DNA of 5,597 nucleotides from JARROD01 sp037384225 (GTDB lineage Bacteria; Pseudomonadota; Gammaproteobacteria; Pseudomonadales; Cellvibrionaceae). The notes beneath the pieces are model-generated. The model made no database searches, was not told where the DNA came from, and saw only the letters and a list, made by a program, of their open reading frames with translations. The stretch's first letter is position 1; every line of letters begins with the position of its first letter. The translations under genes and the position numbers were made by a program. Shown piece by piece: positions 1 through 5,597 of this stretch. The stretch is taken from contig JARROD010000248.1 of assembly GCA_037384225.1 (NCBI GenBank), positions 1 through 5,597 of the forward strand. Direction: 5' to 3'.

Positions 1-1481
1 GCCAATCAGGCGCTCTTGTTGCCGACAAGTCAGCACAACAGAATCCATTGTTACATCGATTGGCAATGAAAACCGATATCTATACAGCGATTTCTCCCCA
101 AAAAGACAAAGAGTTTAAACAAATATTACGACAGGATCTGTCTACCACTATTGATCAGTGGAATGCTCACAACGACAGCTTACCGCGTATTCTTGATCAA
201 GGTAATTTCCCCCCTAAACTCAAAAAACGTCTACTTGAGCAATGCGCTAATATCAGCCATGACCTCAAGGCTATGAAAAACGGTATCCCGGTCAAAGAGC
301 GATTGTTGCGAGGTGCAGCAACATTGCTGACCTATCCATTAGCCTTGGCAATTCCGTTACACACCGGAGAAAAACAATACTCCTCAACGTTGATTCCTCA
401 CTTTGCCAAAAACGCACTGTTGCTGCTGGGGCTGGCCAATAATGATACTTCCGGTAAACAGGTGTATGAAAATCACTTTAATAACCGTTTGTTTATCAAC
501 ACATTAATCAGTGGTATTTATGCTATTCCCACCTTTTTAAAACCGGCGGAATTTCTGCGTCATAACATTGGCTTTAATGTCGGCGCAGCGACGGCTGTCG
601 GTATGGGTACCTTTGCTCAATTCAATAAAGACAAGACCAAAGACATAATGGATAAAGTACAAAGTATTATCTTTGGTTCCGATGATAAGAATTTCACCAT
701 TAACGATAACGCTAAAACTGAATTACGGGATTTTGTTCAACAGCTGCAACAAGAAAAGGGAACACTATCAGCCATGAGGGAAGGTTTTACTCAAAATGGC
801 AATAAAGAACTGAGTGACACATTAAATTACCAGGTTTCCCATGTACTCAGTTTGATGGATAAGCTGTCCCTTGATCTCAAAAATGTCATGGGGGAGTCTG
901 CTCCGGTGTCCTCCGCCAATAACCAAAATGCCGACTTTTACCCTAAACTGGGCCTTACTGTATTGACTGCGGTTATTGGTGCAGCGACCGTCGGCCTGAT
1001 GTACCCGGATCCTATCGGAATGGTTGATTACGTGGTAGATGGTGCAACCATGACCTCAGAAATGTGGAAACAAATGATCAATCCGAATGTTGATACACAA
1101 GGTGCGGTAAAAACACTGAAGGATTTGGTCGGTTTGAACCTGACAATGACTTTATATCTAGGAGTCAACAAGGGAGTGAATTTTCTGGATAAAGGTGCTG
1201 CGGGATATTGGTCCGGTACCGCAGCAATGACTGCTGCTAATTTGACTGTTCCCGGTATTGTCGGAGAAGCGGCTGGCAATGCTATCGGTCAGATCTTAAG
1301 CTCTCTACAAAACAAGTGGAGCGGAGGCAATAAAACACCCCCGACAGTGGAACTCGAAGAAATAGTGATTGATAACGGTCAATTGTCAGAAGCGCCTGCT
1401 GGAGCGAGAATCACTGAAATCACTGAAATCACTGAAGAGGAACCAGAACTGACGGAGATCGTAATCGACCCACGTCACTGA
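1..1481 (+). CDS. Unidentified multi-segment hydrophobic protein, 5'-truncated by window
   Basis: I do not recognise this family. The frame is open from base 3 to the TGA at 1479-1481. The first possible starts (TTG 48, ATG 66) have no Shine-Dalgarno sequence and the codons before them read as ordinary protein, so the true start probably lies outside the window and about 492 residues are visible. Numbering from TTG 48: a polar, charged stretch (about 10-85); Gly/Ala-rich hydrophobic segments near 88-105, 118-130, 148-165 and 172-190; a Gln/Lys/Leu-rich, coiled-coil-like region (about 225-282); further hydrophobic segments near 303-322, 360-377 and 388-420; and a hydrophilic acidic tail from about 430 to the end. 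The tail contains EIVID twice and a triple ITE repeat. The layout (soluble flanks, several weakly hydrophobic Gly/Ala segments, acidic tail) fits a membrane-inserting or secreted protein such as an effector or translocator, but that is inference from composition only. It is convergent with the purA remnant. Confidence 0.75.
   Translation, partial: QSGALVADKSAQQNPLLHRLAMKTDIYTAISPQKDKEFKQILRQDLSTTIDQWNAHNDSLPRILDQGNFPPKLKKRLLEQCANISHDLKAMKNGIPVKERLLRGAATLLTYPLALAIPLHTGEKQYSSTLIPHFAKNALLLLGLANNDTSGKQVYENHFNNRLFINTLISGIYAIPTFLKPAEFLRHNIGFNVGAATAVGMGTFAQFNKDKTKDIMDKVQSIIFGSDDKNFTINDNAKTELRDFVQQLQQEKGTLSAMREGFTQNGNKELSDTLNYQVSHVLSLMDKLSLDLKNVMGESAPVSSANNQNADFYPKLGLTVLTAVIGAATVGLMYPDPIGMVDYVVDGATMTSEMWKQMINPNVDTQGAVKTLKDLVGLNLTMTLYLGVNKGVNFLDKGAAGYWSGTAAMTAANLTVPGIVGEAAGNAIGQILSSLQNKWSGGNKTPPTVELEEIVIDNGQLSEAPAGARITEITEITEEEPELTEIVIDPRH
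1409..1435 (+). repeat. Three perfect 9-bp tandem repeats (AATCACTGA)
   Basis: AATCACTGA occurs three times head to tail inside the acidic tail of the upstream CDS and encodes Ile-Thr-Glu three times. The unit length is a multiple of three, so gain or loss of copies keeps the frame. The copies are identical at the nucleotide level, which suggests recent slippage expansion. The flanking EIVID motifs are encoded by different codons and are therefore older or convergent. Confidence 0.9.
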
Positions 1482-1508
1482 CAAGTGTGTGCCCCACACA
1501 TTCATACT

Positions 1509-1640
1509 TCAGATTCCGGATATCTGCATACTCACCCGTTTTTTTAACAGTTGTTCAATCGCATTCAAGAGACTTTTCCAAATGACAGCGTTATCAAAAC
1601 GGGTATACACCCGAGGTTTAACTTCAGCCCAGATATCGAG
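1509..1640 (-). pseudogene. Possible C-terminal remnant of an unidentified gene
   Basis: On the minus strand a frame reads LDIWAEVKPRVYTRFDNAVI, then about 25 more residues with a Leu/Lys-rich helical look, and ends at a TGA (plus 1509-1511). Composition and codons look more protein-like than either the plus-strand frame or non-coding DNA. No start codon with a ribosome binding site is visible. The frame runs back into the purA terminator hairpin, so this is probably only the 3' end of a lost gene. I cannot assign a family. It could also be chance, since the stretch is only about 43 codons long. It lies between two convergent units, downstream of the purA remnant's terminator. Confidence 0.3.
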
Positions 1641-1667
1641 AAGAAACAAAGGGCCGCGCACGGCCCT
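1637..1667 (-). terminator. Rho-independent terminator of the purA unit
   Basis: On the minus strand AGGGCCG, a four-base loop TGCG, and CGGCCCT form a perfect 7-bp GC-rich stem (plus 1650-1667), followed directly by the T-rich tail TTGTTTCTTCT. It lies about 100 bases downstream of the original purA stop codon on the same strand. The plus-strand direction has no T-run after the stem, so it should not work efficiently for the convergent gene on the left. Confidence 0.75.
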
Positions 1668-1770
1668 AGCTTGCAGGATATTACTTAATGAGAATCACAG
1701 GCAGCAACAACAATAGAGGGTCTATAGGCAAAGTATATGATATAGAGGGGATAAGGAACGGACCCTGCTA
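1668..1770. other. 3' untranslated stretch of purA remnant
   Basis: About 100 bases between the original purA stop and its terminator. I see no gene. A six-base inverted pair (AGGGTC at 1717-1722, GACCCT at 1761-1766) and a twice-occurring ATAGAGGG are present but too weak to assign a role. Confidence 0.4.
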
Positions 1771-2773
1771 TTAAGAGAAAGGGTGGCGCAGCATAATTGT
1801 TTCTACCCTGTCAGGACCAGTAGAAATTATATCTACGGGCGCACCGACCACCTGCTCAAGCCGTTCAATATATTTGCGCGCATTTGCGGGTTAGTCATCC
1901 AGACTTTTAACACCGACTGTGGACTCCTTCCAACCGGGAAGGTCTTCATAAACTGGTTGAATATCTTCCCAACCAGCGCTATCAAAAGGAATACCTGCCA
2001 GTTTGCCATTTTTATCCTGGTAACCAATGCAAACGCGCACCGTCTCCAAGCCATCCAACACATCCAGTTTGGTTAAGCACAAGCCGGAGATACTATTGAT
2101 ACGAATGGCGTGCTTGACGGCTACAGCATCAAACCACCCGGTACGGCGCTGGCGACCGGTGATGGCGCCAAACTCATGTCCCTTTTCTCCGAGGTGCCGA
2201 CCTATGTCACAGGATAACTCGGTGGGAAAAGGCCCAGAGCCAACCCGAGTGGTATACGCTTTTGTAATTCCCAACACATAATCCAGATAGAGTGGGCCAA
2301 AGCCTGAGCTTGTAGCAGTGCCGCCTGCGGTGGTGTTTGACGATGTGACAAAAAGGGTAGGTACCGTGATTGATATCCAATAATGATCCTTGCGCACCTT
2401 CAAATAAAATATTTTTGCCGCTCTCCCTAGCATCGTGCAGTAACTCAGTGACGTCCGCAACGCCCAGTCGTACCAATTTTTCCGTCTCCACGTGCGTTTT
2501 CACGCGCGTTATCCAATGCCACATGGTAGGGAAGAATCAGGGGACAAGAGGGCGATAAACGCAAACGCTCACGAACGGGAACGCCTTGCTGTTCTAACTG
2601 GGCAATCTCTTCGAACAGGGCATCTGGCGCTAACACCACACCGTTGCCAATCAAACAGGTAACACTGTTGCGCAGGATACTGGAAGGAATCAAATGCAAA
2701 ACCGTTTTTTTATCTTCAATAACCAAGGTATGACCGGCGTTGTGTCCACCTTGAAAGCGAGCCACCAGGGATT
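1771..2773 (-). pseudogene. purA: purA, adenylosuccinate synthetase, degenerate remnant
   Basis: Adenylosuccinate synthetase joins IMP and aspartate using GTP, the first committed step from IMP to AMP in the cytosol. The minus strand carries family landmarks in order: ARFQGGHNAGHTLVI with the catalytic His, a VLHLIPS-like segment, IGNGVVL, PVRERL, CPLIL-YHVALDNAR, IGTTGR, FEGAQGSLLDINHGTYPF, TSSNTTAGG, a GPFPTEL motif, GEFGA-like HEFGAITGR, RRTGW, LTKLDVLDGL, then PGW, STGPDR and the end LRHPFS. It has at least four lesions. (1) The first ~28 codons, including the GDEGKGK nucleotide loop and catalytic Asp, are missing at the element boundary. (2) About 75 codons are deleted between TGR and VADVTELL, with a frame change, near 2455-2465. 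(3) One extra T is present in the run at 2350-2354 after TYPF. (4) There is an in-frame TAA at plus 1891-1893. The original stop is TAA at plus 1771-1773. About 330 codons remain, against roughly 430 in the family. It cannot encode an active enzyme. Confidence 0.95.
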
Positions 2774-2932
2774 GTTAATGACGGCTCCAAAGCGCGAATA
2801 TTTGCCGCATATCTAAAGACACATCAATTTACACCTAGCTGCCAAGCCCGCTCTTGATGCGAATTTTTTAATGCCGGGCCGAATGAAAAATATTACTTAG
2901 CTGCAATAACAATTGGAGAGGAAATAAAATAG
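2774..2932 (+). repeat. Left terminal inverted repeat of the element
   Basis: This arm pairs with 3637-3794 in inverted orientation. Reading inward there are about 11 differences in 159 positions, mostly transitions and including a one-base indel in the A/T run. The outer 43 bases are identical. It borders the purA remnant directly. No gene is seen in it. Confidence 0.9.
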
Positions 2933-3017
2933 CGGCCTTCAAGGCATTTGTATCGCAATTCACTACGTATTTCTCTTAATAGGCTTATCTTTGGACTTTG
3001 AGACCCGTGATCAAGGG
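2933..3017. other. Unique inner segment between left arm and passenger gene
   Basis: These 85 bases lie downstream of the passenger gene. A short palindrome GCCTTCAAGGC (2935-2945) and a weak GACCC/GGGTC stem overlapping the passenger stop (3002-3019) are visible. Neither is followed by a T-run on the minus strand, so no terminator is called. Confidence 0.4.
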
Positions 3018-3482
3018 TCACTCCGAGCCTCCATAAGCGATGGATGGGCCGGAACGTCGATGCCGGCGGCGTGGTCGGTAGCGGATAAAGTCCAGCCGCA
3101 ATAGCGGATCGCATTCAACATCACAGAAATGACAATAAATCGAATGTTTTTTGGACTTTCTGATTTGGTCATTTTGAGACGAGCGATTTTTTCTCAACGT
3201 TTTCGGGTCGGCGTGGGGTAAATCAGTATTGGTCTGTGAAGCGGAACCCTGATGCGTTACTTTTTTCTTGCGGCGCTCTCGGAAGCGTCTCTGTCGGATG
3301 GCATTAGCTAATCGGCCGCGGTAGGTACTTTGGTATTTTCGCCCGGCGCGACGGAGGGATTCCCGGCGAGCTTGTTGTGCACATTCGCAATTGCAATAGG
3401 TATTGCCGTAATCACAATCACTACAGATAAAAACCTGGCAATGACATCGGGCACAGTTGTATATGCGGGCTTGTCTTCTCAT
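3018..3482 (-). CDS. Cys-rich zinc-finger-like, Arg-rich passenger protein of the element
   Basis: A 154-aa basic protein starting MRRQARIYNCARCHCQ. Cysteines at 10, 13, 20, 23, 30 and 34 form CxxC-x6-CxxC-x6-CxxxC, a likely two-site zinc-binding treble or ribbon module; extra cysteines lie at 15 and 32. An Arg/Lys-rich block follows (about 39-75, with RQRRFRERRKKKVTHQGS at 63-80), suited to nucleic-acid binding. A polar linker (81-112) leads to a second cluster, YCHFCDVEC (116-124), and then a basic tail to Glu154. I start it at ATG (plus 3480-3482) because GGAG lies just upstream and the conserved part begins there; an in-frame GTG at 3563 would add 27 residues that overlap inverted repeats. 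It is the only gene inside the inverted-repeat element and lies antisense to the flanking remnant on the right. The role is unknown: a DNA-binding accessory or regulatory protein of the element is an inference from zinc and basic motifs. Confidence 0.7.
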   Translation of the reverse strand: MRRQARIYNCARCHCQVFICSDCDYGNTYCNCECAQQARRESLRRAGRKYQSTYRGRLANAIRQRRFRERRKKKVTHQGSASQTNTDLPHADPKTLRKNRSSQNDQIRKSKKHSIYCHFCDVECDPLLRLDFIRYRPRRRHRRSGPSIAYGGSE

Positions 3483-3501
3483 CGGCTCCAACGCCGATGA
3501 G
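3478..3501 (-). promoter_or_regulatory. Start-codon hairpin of the passenger gene
   Basis: CTCATCGGC, a six-base loop and GCCGATGAG form a perfect 9-bp inverted repeat. On the minus-strand transcript the loop is GTTGGA, so the Shine-Dalgarno GGAG lies at the loop-stem junction and the ATG is inside the 3' arm. Folded, it should hide the start codon and limit translation. Confidence 0.6.
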
Positions 3502-3519
3502 AACAGAGATAAGACTGGA

Positions 3520-3547
3520 TTTATGCCTTGAGAATTGCGATACTCAA
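3520..3547 (-). promoter_or_regulatory. Candidate sigma-70 promoter for the passenger gene
   Basis: On the minus strand TTGAGT (3542-3547) and CATAAA (3520-3525) are separated by 16 bases, each matching four of six consensus positions. The spacer overlaps a perfect inverted repeat (CCTTGAG / CTCAAGG, 3526-3549) that could act as an operator. It would give a leader of roughly 30 bases that carries the start-codon hairpin. This is a weak call from sequence alone. Confidence 0.3.
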
Positions 3548-3549
3548 GG
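3526..3549. repeat. 7-bp perfect inverted repeat in the passenger leader
   Basis: CCTTGAG (3526-3532) and CTCAAGG (3543-3549) are separated by ten bases. The spacing of about 17 bases centre to centre of the arms suits either an operator dyad or an RNA stem. It overlaps the candidate promoter. Confidence 0.6.
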
Positions 3550-3570
3550 TTGTGCGAAAGCACGGTATAC

Positions 3571-3614
3571 GCATGGCACTGGCGGTGACGGCGAAATCAA
3601 AGCCGGTGCCATGC
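3571..3614. repeat. 13-bp near-perfect inverted repeat next to the right arm
   Basis: GCATGGCACTGGC (3571-3583) and GCCGGTGCCATGC (3602-3614) pair along 13 positions with a single T/G wobble, with an 18-base loop. The structure is GC-rich and lies just inside the right terminal repeat, upstream of the passenger gene. Confidence 0.65.
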
Positions 3615-3636
3615 GGTTCTCTACGGCGCGCTTTAT

Positions 3637-3794
3637 CTACCTTATTTCCTCTCCAATTGTTATTGCAGTTAAGTAATATTTTTCATTCGGCCTGGCATTA
3701 AAAAATCGCATCAAGAGCGGGTTTGACAGTTAGATGTAAATTGATGCGTCGTTAGATATGCGGCAAATATTCGCGCTTTGGAGCCGTCATTAAC
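3637..3794 (-). repeat. Right terminal inverted repeat of the element
   Basis: This is the inverted partner of 2774-2932. The arm ends at AAC 3792-3794, and the entD-like reading frame resumes at the next base. Compared with the left arm it carries several transitions, one of which turns TTGGCA into TTGACA facing outward (3724-3729), though no good -10 box follows. Confidence 0.9.
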
Positions 3795-4070
3795 ATCTTG
3801 TGCTTCTCACTAAAGGAAAGTTTCTTTAAAGCTGTGTTTCCTCGAGTTGGACATTACTTCGATTTTCATGCAGTTTCCATTTTAGATATCGATATGGTGC
3901 AAAAAACTATTCGCTTTCGCTTAAATCAATACCTTAGCCCAGAATTCTGCCAAGGCTTAGTATTGACCGGTTTTTTTGCTGCCTACAGAAAATACCATAG
4001 TGACTATGGTGGCATTACAAAGAACTCAAAGAGCTACCATCTAAGCACATTGGTGGTAATCATTAAGTAA
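3795..4070 (+). pseudogene. EntD-type 4'-phosphopantetheinyl transferase, C-terminal remnant
   Basis: EntD-type transferases move 4'-phosphopantetheine from CoA to a serine of carrier proteins of siderophore or polyketide synthesis. From the first base outside the element the frame reads ILCFSLKESFFKAVFPRVGH, matching the family's conserved FSxKEsxxKA magnesium/CoA motif followed by the VGxxFDF segment. It then continues through an RFRLNQYL strand to a natural-looking C terminus, LSTLVVIIK, and TAA (4068-4070). The remaining 91 codons have no frameshift. The N-terminal two thirds, with the GxDxE metal-binding motif, are absent: the inverted-repeat arm replaces them and carries an in-frame TAG at 3753-3755. 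There is no ribosome binding site for TTG 3798. It is therefore a decapitated, inactive remnant, although its reading frame is well preserved. Confidence 0.8.
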
Positions 4071-4089
4071 CATTTTATTGTATACAGAG

Positions 4090-4140
4090 GCGGCAAAATC
4101 AAAAGCTACTGACTTGTGTCAATGCTTTTTGATTTTCCGC
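4090..4140 (+). terminator. Long hairpin between the entD-like remnant and the TPR gene
   Basis: GCGG, AAAATCAAAA and GC on the left arm (4090-4106) pair with GC, TTTTGATTTT and CCGC on the right arm (4124-4140), with one single-base bulge on each side. The apical part adds TGAC-TTGT-GTCA (4110-4121). It lies 20 bases after the entD-like stop and 43 bases before the next gene. No T-run follows on either strand, so it may be a weak or former terminator of the transferase gene, or an RNA stem in the leader of the TPR gene. Confidence 0.4.
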
Positions 4141-4170
4141 TGATGCAAAATGATCTTTTACTACTATATA

Positions 4171-4176
4171 GGGGGA
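4171..4176 (+). promoter_or_regulatory. Ribosome binding site of the TPR gene
   Basis: GGGGGA lies six bases before ATG 4183. It decides this start over the in-frame ATG at 4150, which would place the site inside the coding region and has no such site of its own. Confidence 0.65.
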
Positions 4177-4182
4177 CGCCAA

Positions 4183-5597
4183 ATGCCAACACTCTACCCG
4201 GAAACTTATTACTCATATAAATTCATGCCCCGGCAGGTGGCGTTGGTCAATGGTGAAATCAGTGCCATAGGAGCGTCCATTGTAGCAACGGGCCCGACAA
4301 TCAATCCTGCGCAAACAGAAACGGAAATTAAAATTCAGCGTTTTGTGGCAATGGGGAATTTTGAATATCAACTGGGTCGTTATGCGCCGGCATTGGACTA
4401 TTATCTTCAGGCATGGCAATTGTTGCCTATATCCATTTGGCCACAATTTCCTGGTGTCATCACAGCTGGTTTACTAGACGCATTATTGGCCGCTGATATA
4501 ACAGGTGGCTTGTTGGAGAAGGCTGCCATGGCATTGAAAAATATTCACGCAGGTGTACCTGAAGGGCCCATTCCTCCAATTCCGATTGATCCACCGCCTG
4601 AGATTCTTTCCGTGATGGAGCAATTGAATATTTCCCCAATCGATAAAGCGGATGTATTTTTACAACAGGGTATCTATCAATTAGAACAGGGGGCATTAAA
4701 AGAATCTGCGCGAGCATTTGAGTCAGCAATTAAATATGCTGGTGAAAATCAGCACATGATGTTGCAGGCAGAAGTAGGGTTGGCTGCTGCTGAATTGCAG
4801 GCAGGTGAAGTGGGTAAGGCTGTCAAGCAGTTTAGTCAACTTAAAAATAAAGCCTTGGAGGTGGGCGATCAGCAAATAGCAGCTTCTCTAGATCACAATA
4901 TTGGCATTGCGCTGACCTTGTCAGGCAAAGAGGCCGATGCAGGTCAGTTTTTTACCCAGTCTGTTAGTCAGATGGAGGCACCGTTAGATTGGCAGGTGAC
5001 TCACACAATGAATCCCGGCATTGCATCGGTACAACGACCAGCAGGTAAACAAGCACTCTCTTTAATGCTGCAGGTGGGTAACACGTGGAAAGCGGTTAGC
5101 ACAACGAACCCTAAGTCATCAGAGGATACTTTTGTCAGCTATCGGGGCAATGATGCTGTTGTGCTGGATTTGAATGCAAATTTGACCACTGAAGTTGAAA
5201 ACAAGCTATTACAACCTCGCATCAACGCAACTTTGTTATCTGAGCTTGCTATTCTCTTTGAAATCATGCCGCAATTTATCAGTTATTTATCCCATGTGGG
5301 TGGTTTTGTTTTGCCAATGGCACTAGGCGATTGTTATGCCGCGTTAGGTGATTATGATACCGCTATTTCTTATTACACAAAGGCACGCAATTATAAATAC
5401 TTGAACTTGGCAATTGAGCGGCCTGTCGTGTGGATTCGTATAGCAAAGGCTTATTTACGTAAAGGTATGCGTCAATACCGCAATCGCGACAATGCGGGCG
5501 CACAAGCCAGCTTTGAAAAAATTGTCAACATTGTTAATGGTAATGTACAACTTGAAGGACCACTGTATACAGGAACTTTTACTGCCTTTAAAACAGT
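4183..5597 (+). CDS. Large tetratricopeptide-repeat protein, 3' end outside window
   Basis: The frame is open from ATG 4183 to the end of the window (471 complete codons, no stop). I see no signal peptide; the protein begins MPTLYPETYYSYKF. Helical-hairpin repeats of TPR type are visible around 48-82 (MGNFEYQLGRYAPALDYYLQ), 155-189 (QGIYQLEQGALKESARAFES), 193-227, 233-265 and 376-407 (LGDCYAALGDYDTAISYYTK), with another helical pair near 414-450 (AKAYLRKG, AGAQASFEKI). The repeat units show the usual small residue at 8, Gly or Ala after the first helix, and Ala/aromatic at 20. A Pro-rich linker (about 129-140) separates the first repeat from the rest, and a non-repeat insertion (about 270-350) splits the array. 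TPRs are protein-interaction scaffolds; the partner cannot be told here. It is the only gene on the right side that looks intact, and it is not obviously co-transcribed with the remnant upstream. Confidence 0.85.
   Translation, partial: MPTLYPETYYSYKFMPRQVALVNGEISAIGASIVATGPTINPAQTETEIKIQRFVAMGNFEYQLGRYAPALDYYLQAWQLLPISIWPQFPGVITAGLLDALLAADITGGLLEKAAMALKNIHAGVPEGPIPPIPIDPPPEILSVMEQLNISPIDKADVFLQQGIYQLEQGALKESARAFESAIKYAGENQHMMLQAEVGLAAAELQAGEVGKAVKQFSQLKNKALEVGDQQIAASLDHNIGIALTLSGKEADAGQFFTQSVSQMEAPLDWQVTHTMNPGIASVQRPAGKQALSLMLQVGNTWKAVSTTNPKSSEDTFVSYRGNDAVVLDLNANLTTEVENKLLQPRINATLLSELAILFEIMPQFISYLSHVGGFVLPMALGDCYAALGDYDTAISYYTKARNYKYLNLAIERPVVWIRIAKAYLRKGMRQYRNRDNAGAQASFEKIVNIVNGNVQLEGPLYTGTFTAFKT

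Larger units (their letters stand above)
2774..3794. mobile_element. 1,021-bp inverted-repeat element with zinc-finger passenger, no transposase
   Basis: The outer ends are identical inverted copies starting GTTAATGACGGCTCCAAAGC, and the match continues for about 159 bases on each side. The interior holds one complete gene (minus strand) encoding a Cys-rich protein, plus several short inverted repeats. No transposase, integrase or resolvase is encoded, so the element is probably non-autonomous and relied on enzymes from a related full-length element. From memory, similar Cys-rich proteins ending a basic block with KVTHQGS occur as accessory genes beside IS21-like transposases in proteobacteria; this is recollection, not a search result. 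The flanks (ATT on the left, ATC on the right) give no convincing target-site duplication. Both neighbouring genes lose homology exactly at the ends, which fixes the boundaries independently of the repeats. Confidence 0.8.

Noticed and set aside
1028..1279. Minus-strand open frame opposite the left CDS
   Set aside because: It is antisense to a continuous 490-codon frame and has low-complexity composition mirrored from Gly/Ala codons.
1484..1502. Terminator after the left CDS (TGTGT-GCCCC-ACACA)
   Set aside because: The stem is only about five pairs and no T-run follows.
1783..2281. Plus-strand open frames across this stretch
   Set aside because: They are antisense to clear purA codons and show no protein-like pattern of their own.
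2893..3114. Minus-strand frame overlapping the left arm and the passenger gene end
   Set aside because: It overlaps the Cys-rich gene in another frame and reads into repeat sequence; there is no ribosome binding site and no recognisable motif.
3483..3563. Longer zinc-finger protein starting at GTG 3563
   Set aside because: The extra 27 residues overlap two inverted repeats and lack a ribosome binding site, whereas ATG 3482 has GGAG just upstream.
3723..3760. Outward promoter in the right arm (TTGACA)
   Set aside because: TTGACA is perfect, but the positions 16-18 bases downstream (GATGCG and neighbours) do not resemble a -10 box.
2762..3806. Target-site duplication flanking the element
   Set aside because: The flanks read CCAGGGATT on the left and ATCTTGTGC on the right. 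Only trivial AT matches occur, so no duplication is claimed.
4150..4182. Earlier in-frame start of the TPR protein at ATG 4150
   Set aside because: There is no Shine-Dalgarno sequence before 4150, while GGGGGA is well placed for ATG 4183.
4213..4729. Minus-strand open frames opposite the TPR gene
   Set aside because: The plus-strand frame has clear TPR periodicity, so these are antisense shadows.

Overview
The window (about 5.6 kb, moderate GC) looks like an accessory or decaying stretch of a bacterial chromosome, most likely gammaproteobacterial. This rests on a PurA remnant that reads easily against enterobacterial-type PurA, a remnant of an EntD-type phosphopantetheinyl transferase, and a small Cys-rich passenger protein of a kind I associate with proteobacterial insertion sequences. 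The species cannot be named from the sequence.

Left part (1-1481, +): the 3' portion of an unidentified gene that is open at the window edge. It encodes a protein with several Gly/Ala-rich hydrophobic segments, a central coiled-coil-like stretch and an acidic tail built partly from a 9-bp tandem repeat. It converges on minus-strand material: a short coding-like tail of unknown origin (about 1509-1640), a good rho-independent terminator (1637-1667) and a heavily damaged purA pseudogene (1771-2773).

Middle part (2774-3794): a 1,021-bp element with about 159-bp terminal inverted repeats that are roughly 93% identical. It carries one gene, a 154-aa Cys-rich, Arg-rich zinc-finger-like protein on the minus strand, and no transposase. 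The leader of that gene holds three inverted repeats; the last one puts the start codon in a stem. The element sits exactly where two unrelated genes have lost their 5' ends: purA on its left and an entD-like transferase on its right (3795-4070). No target duplication is visible. This points to an element-associated deletion or rearrangement rather than simple insertion into one gene.

Right part (4090-5597, +): a hairpin, then a well-spaced Shine-Dalgarno sequence and the first 471 codons of a large tetratricopeptide-repeat protein that runs off the window.

The two flanking CDSs look intact as far as they can be seen. Everything between them is pseudogene or mobile DNA, so the genes do not form one pathway. 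The window is best read as a scar between two accessory genes, organised around a transposase-less inverted-repeat element.
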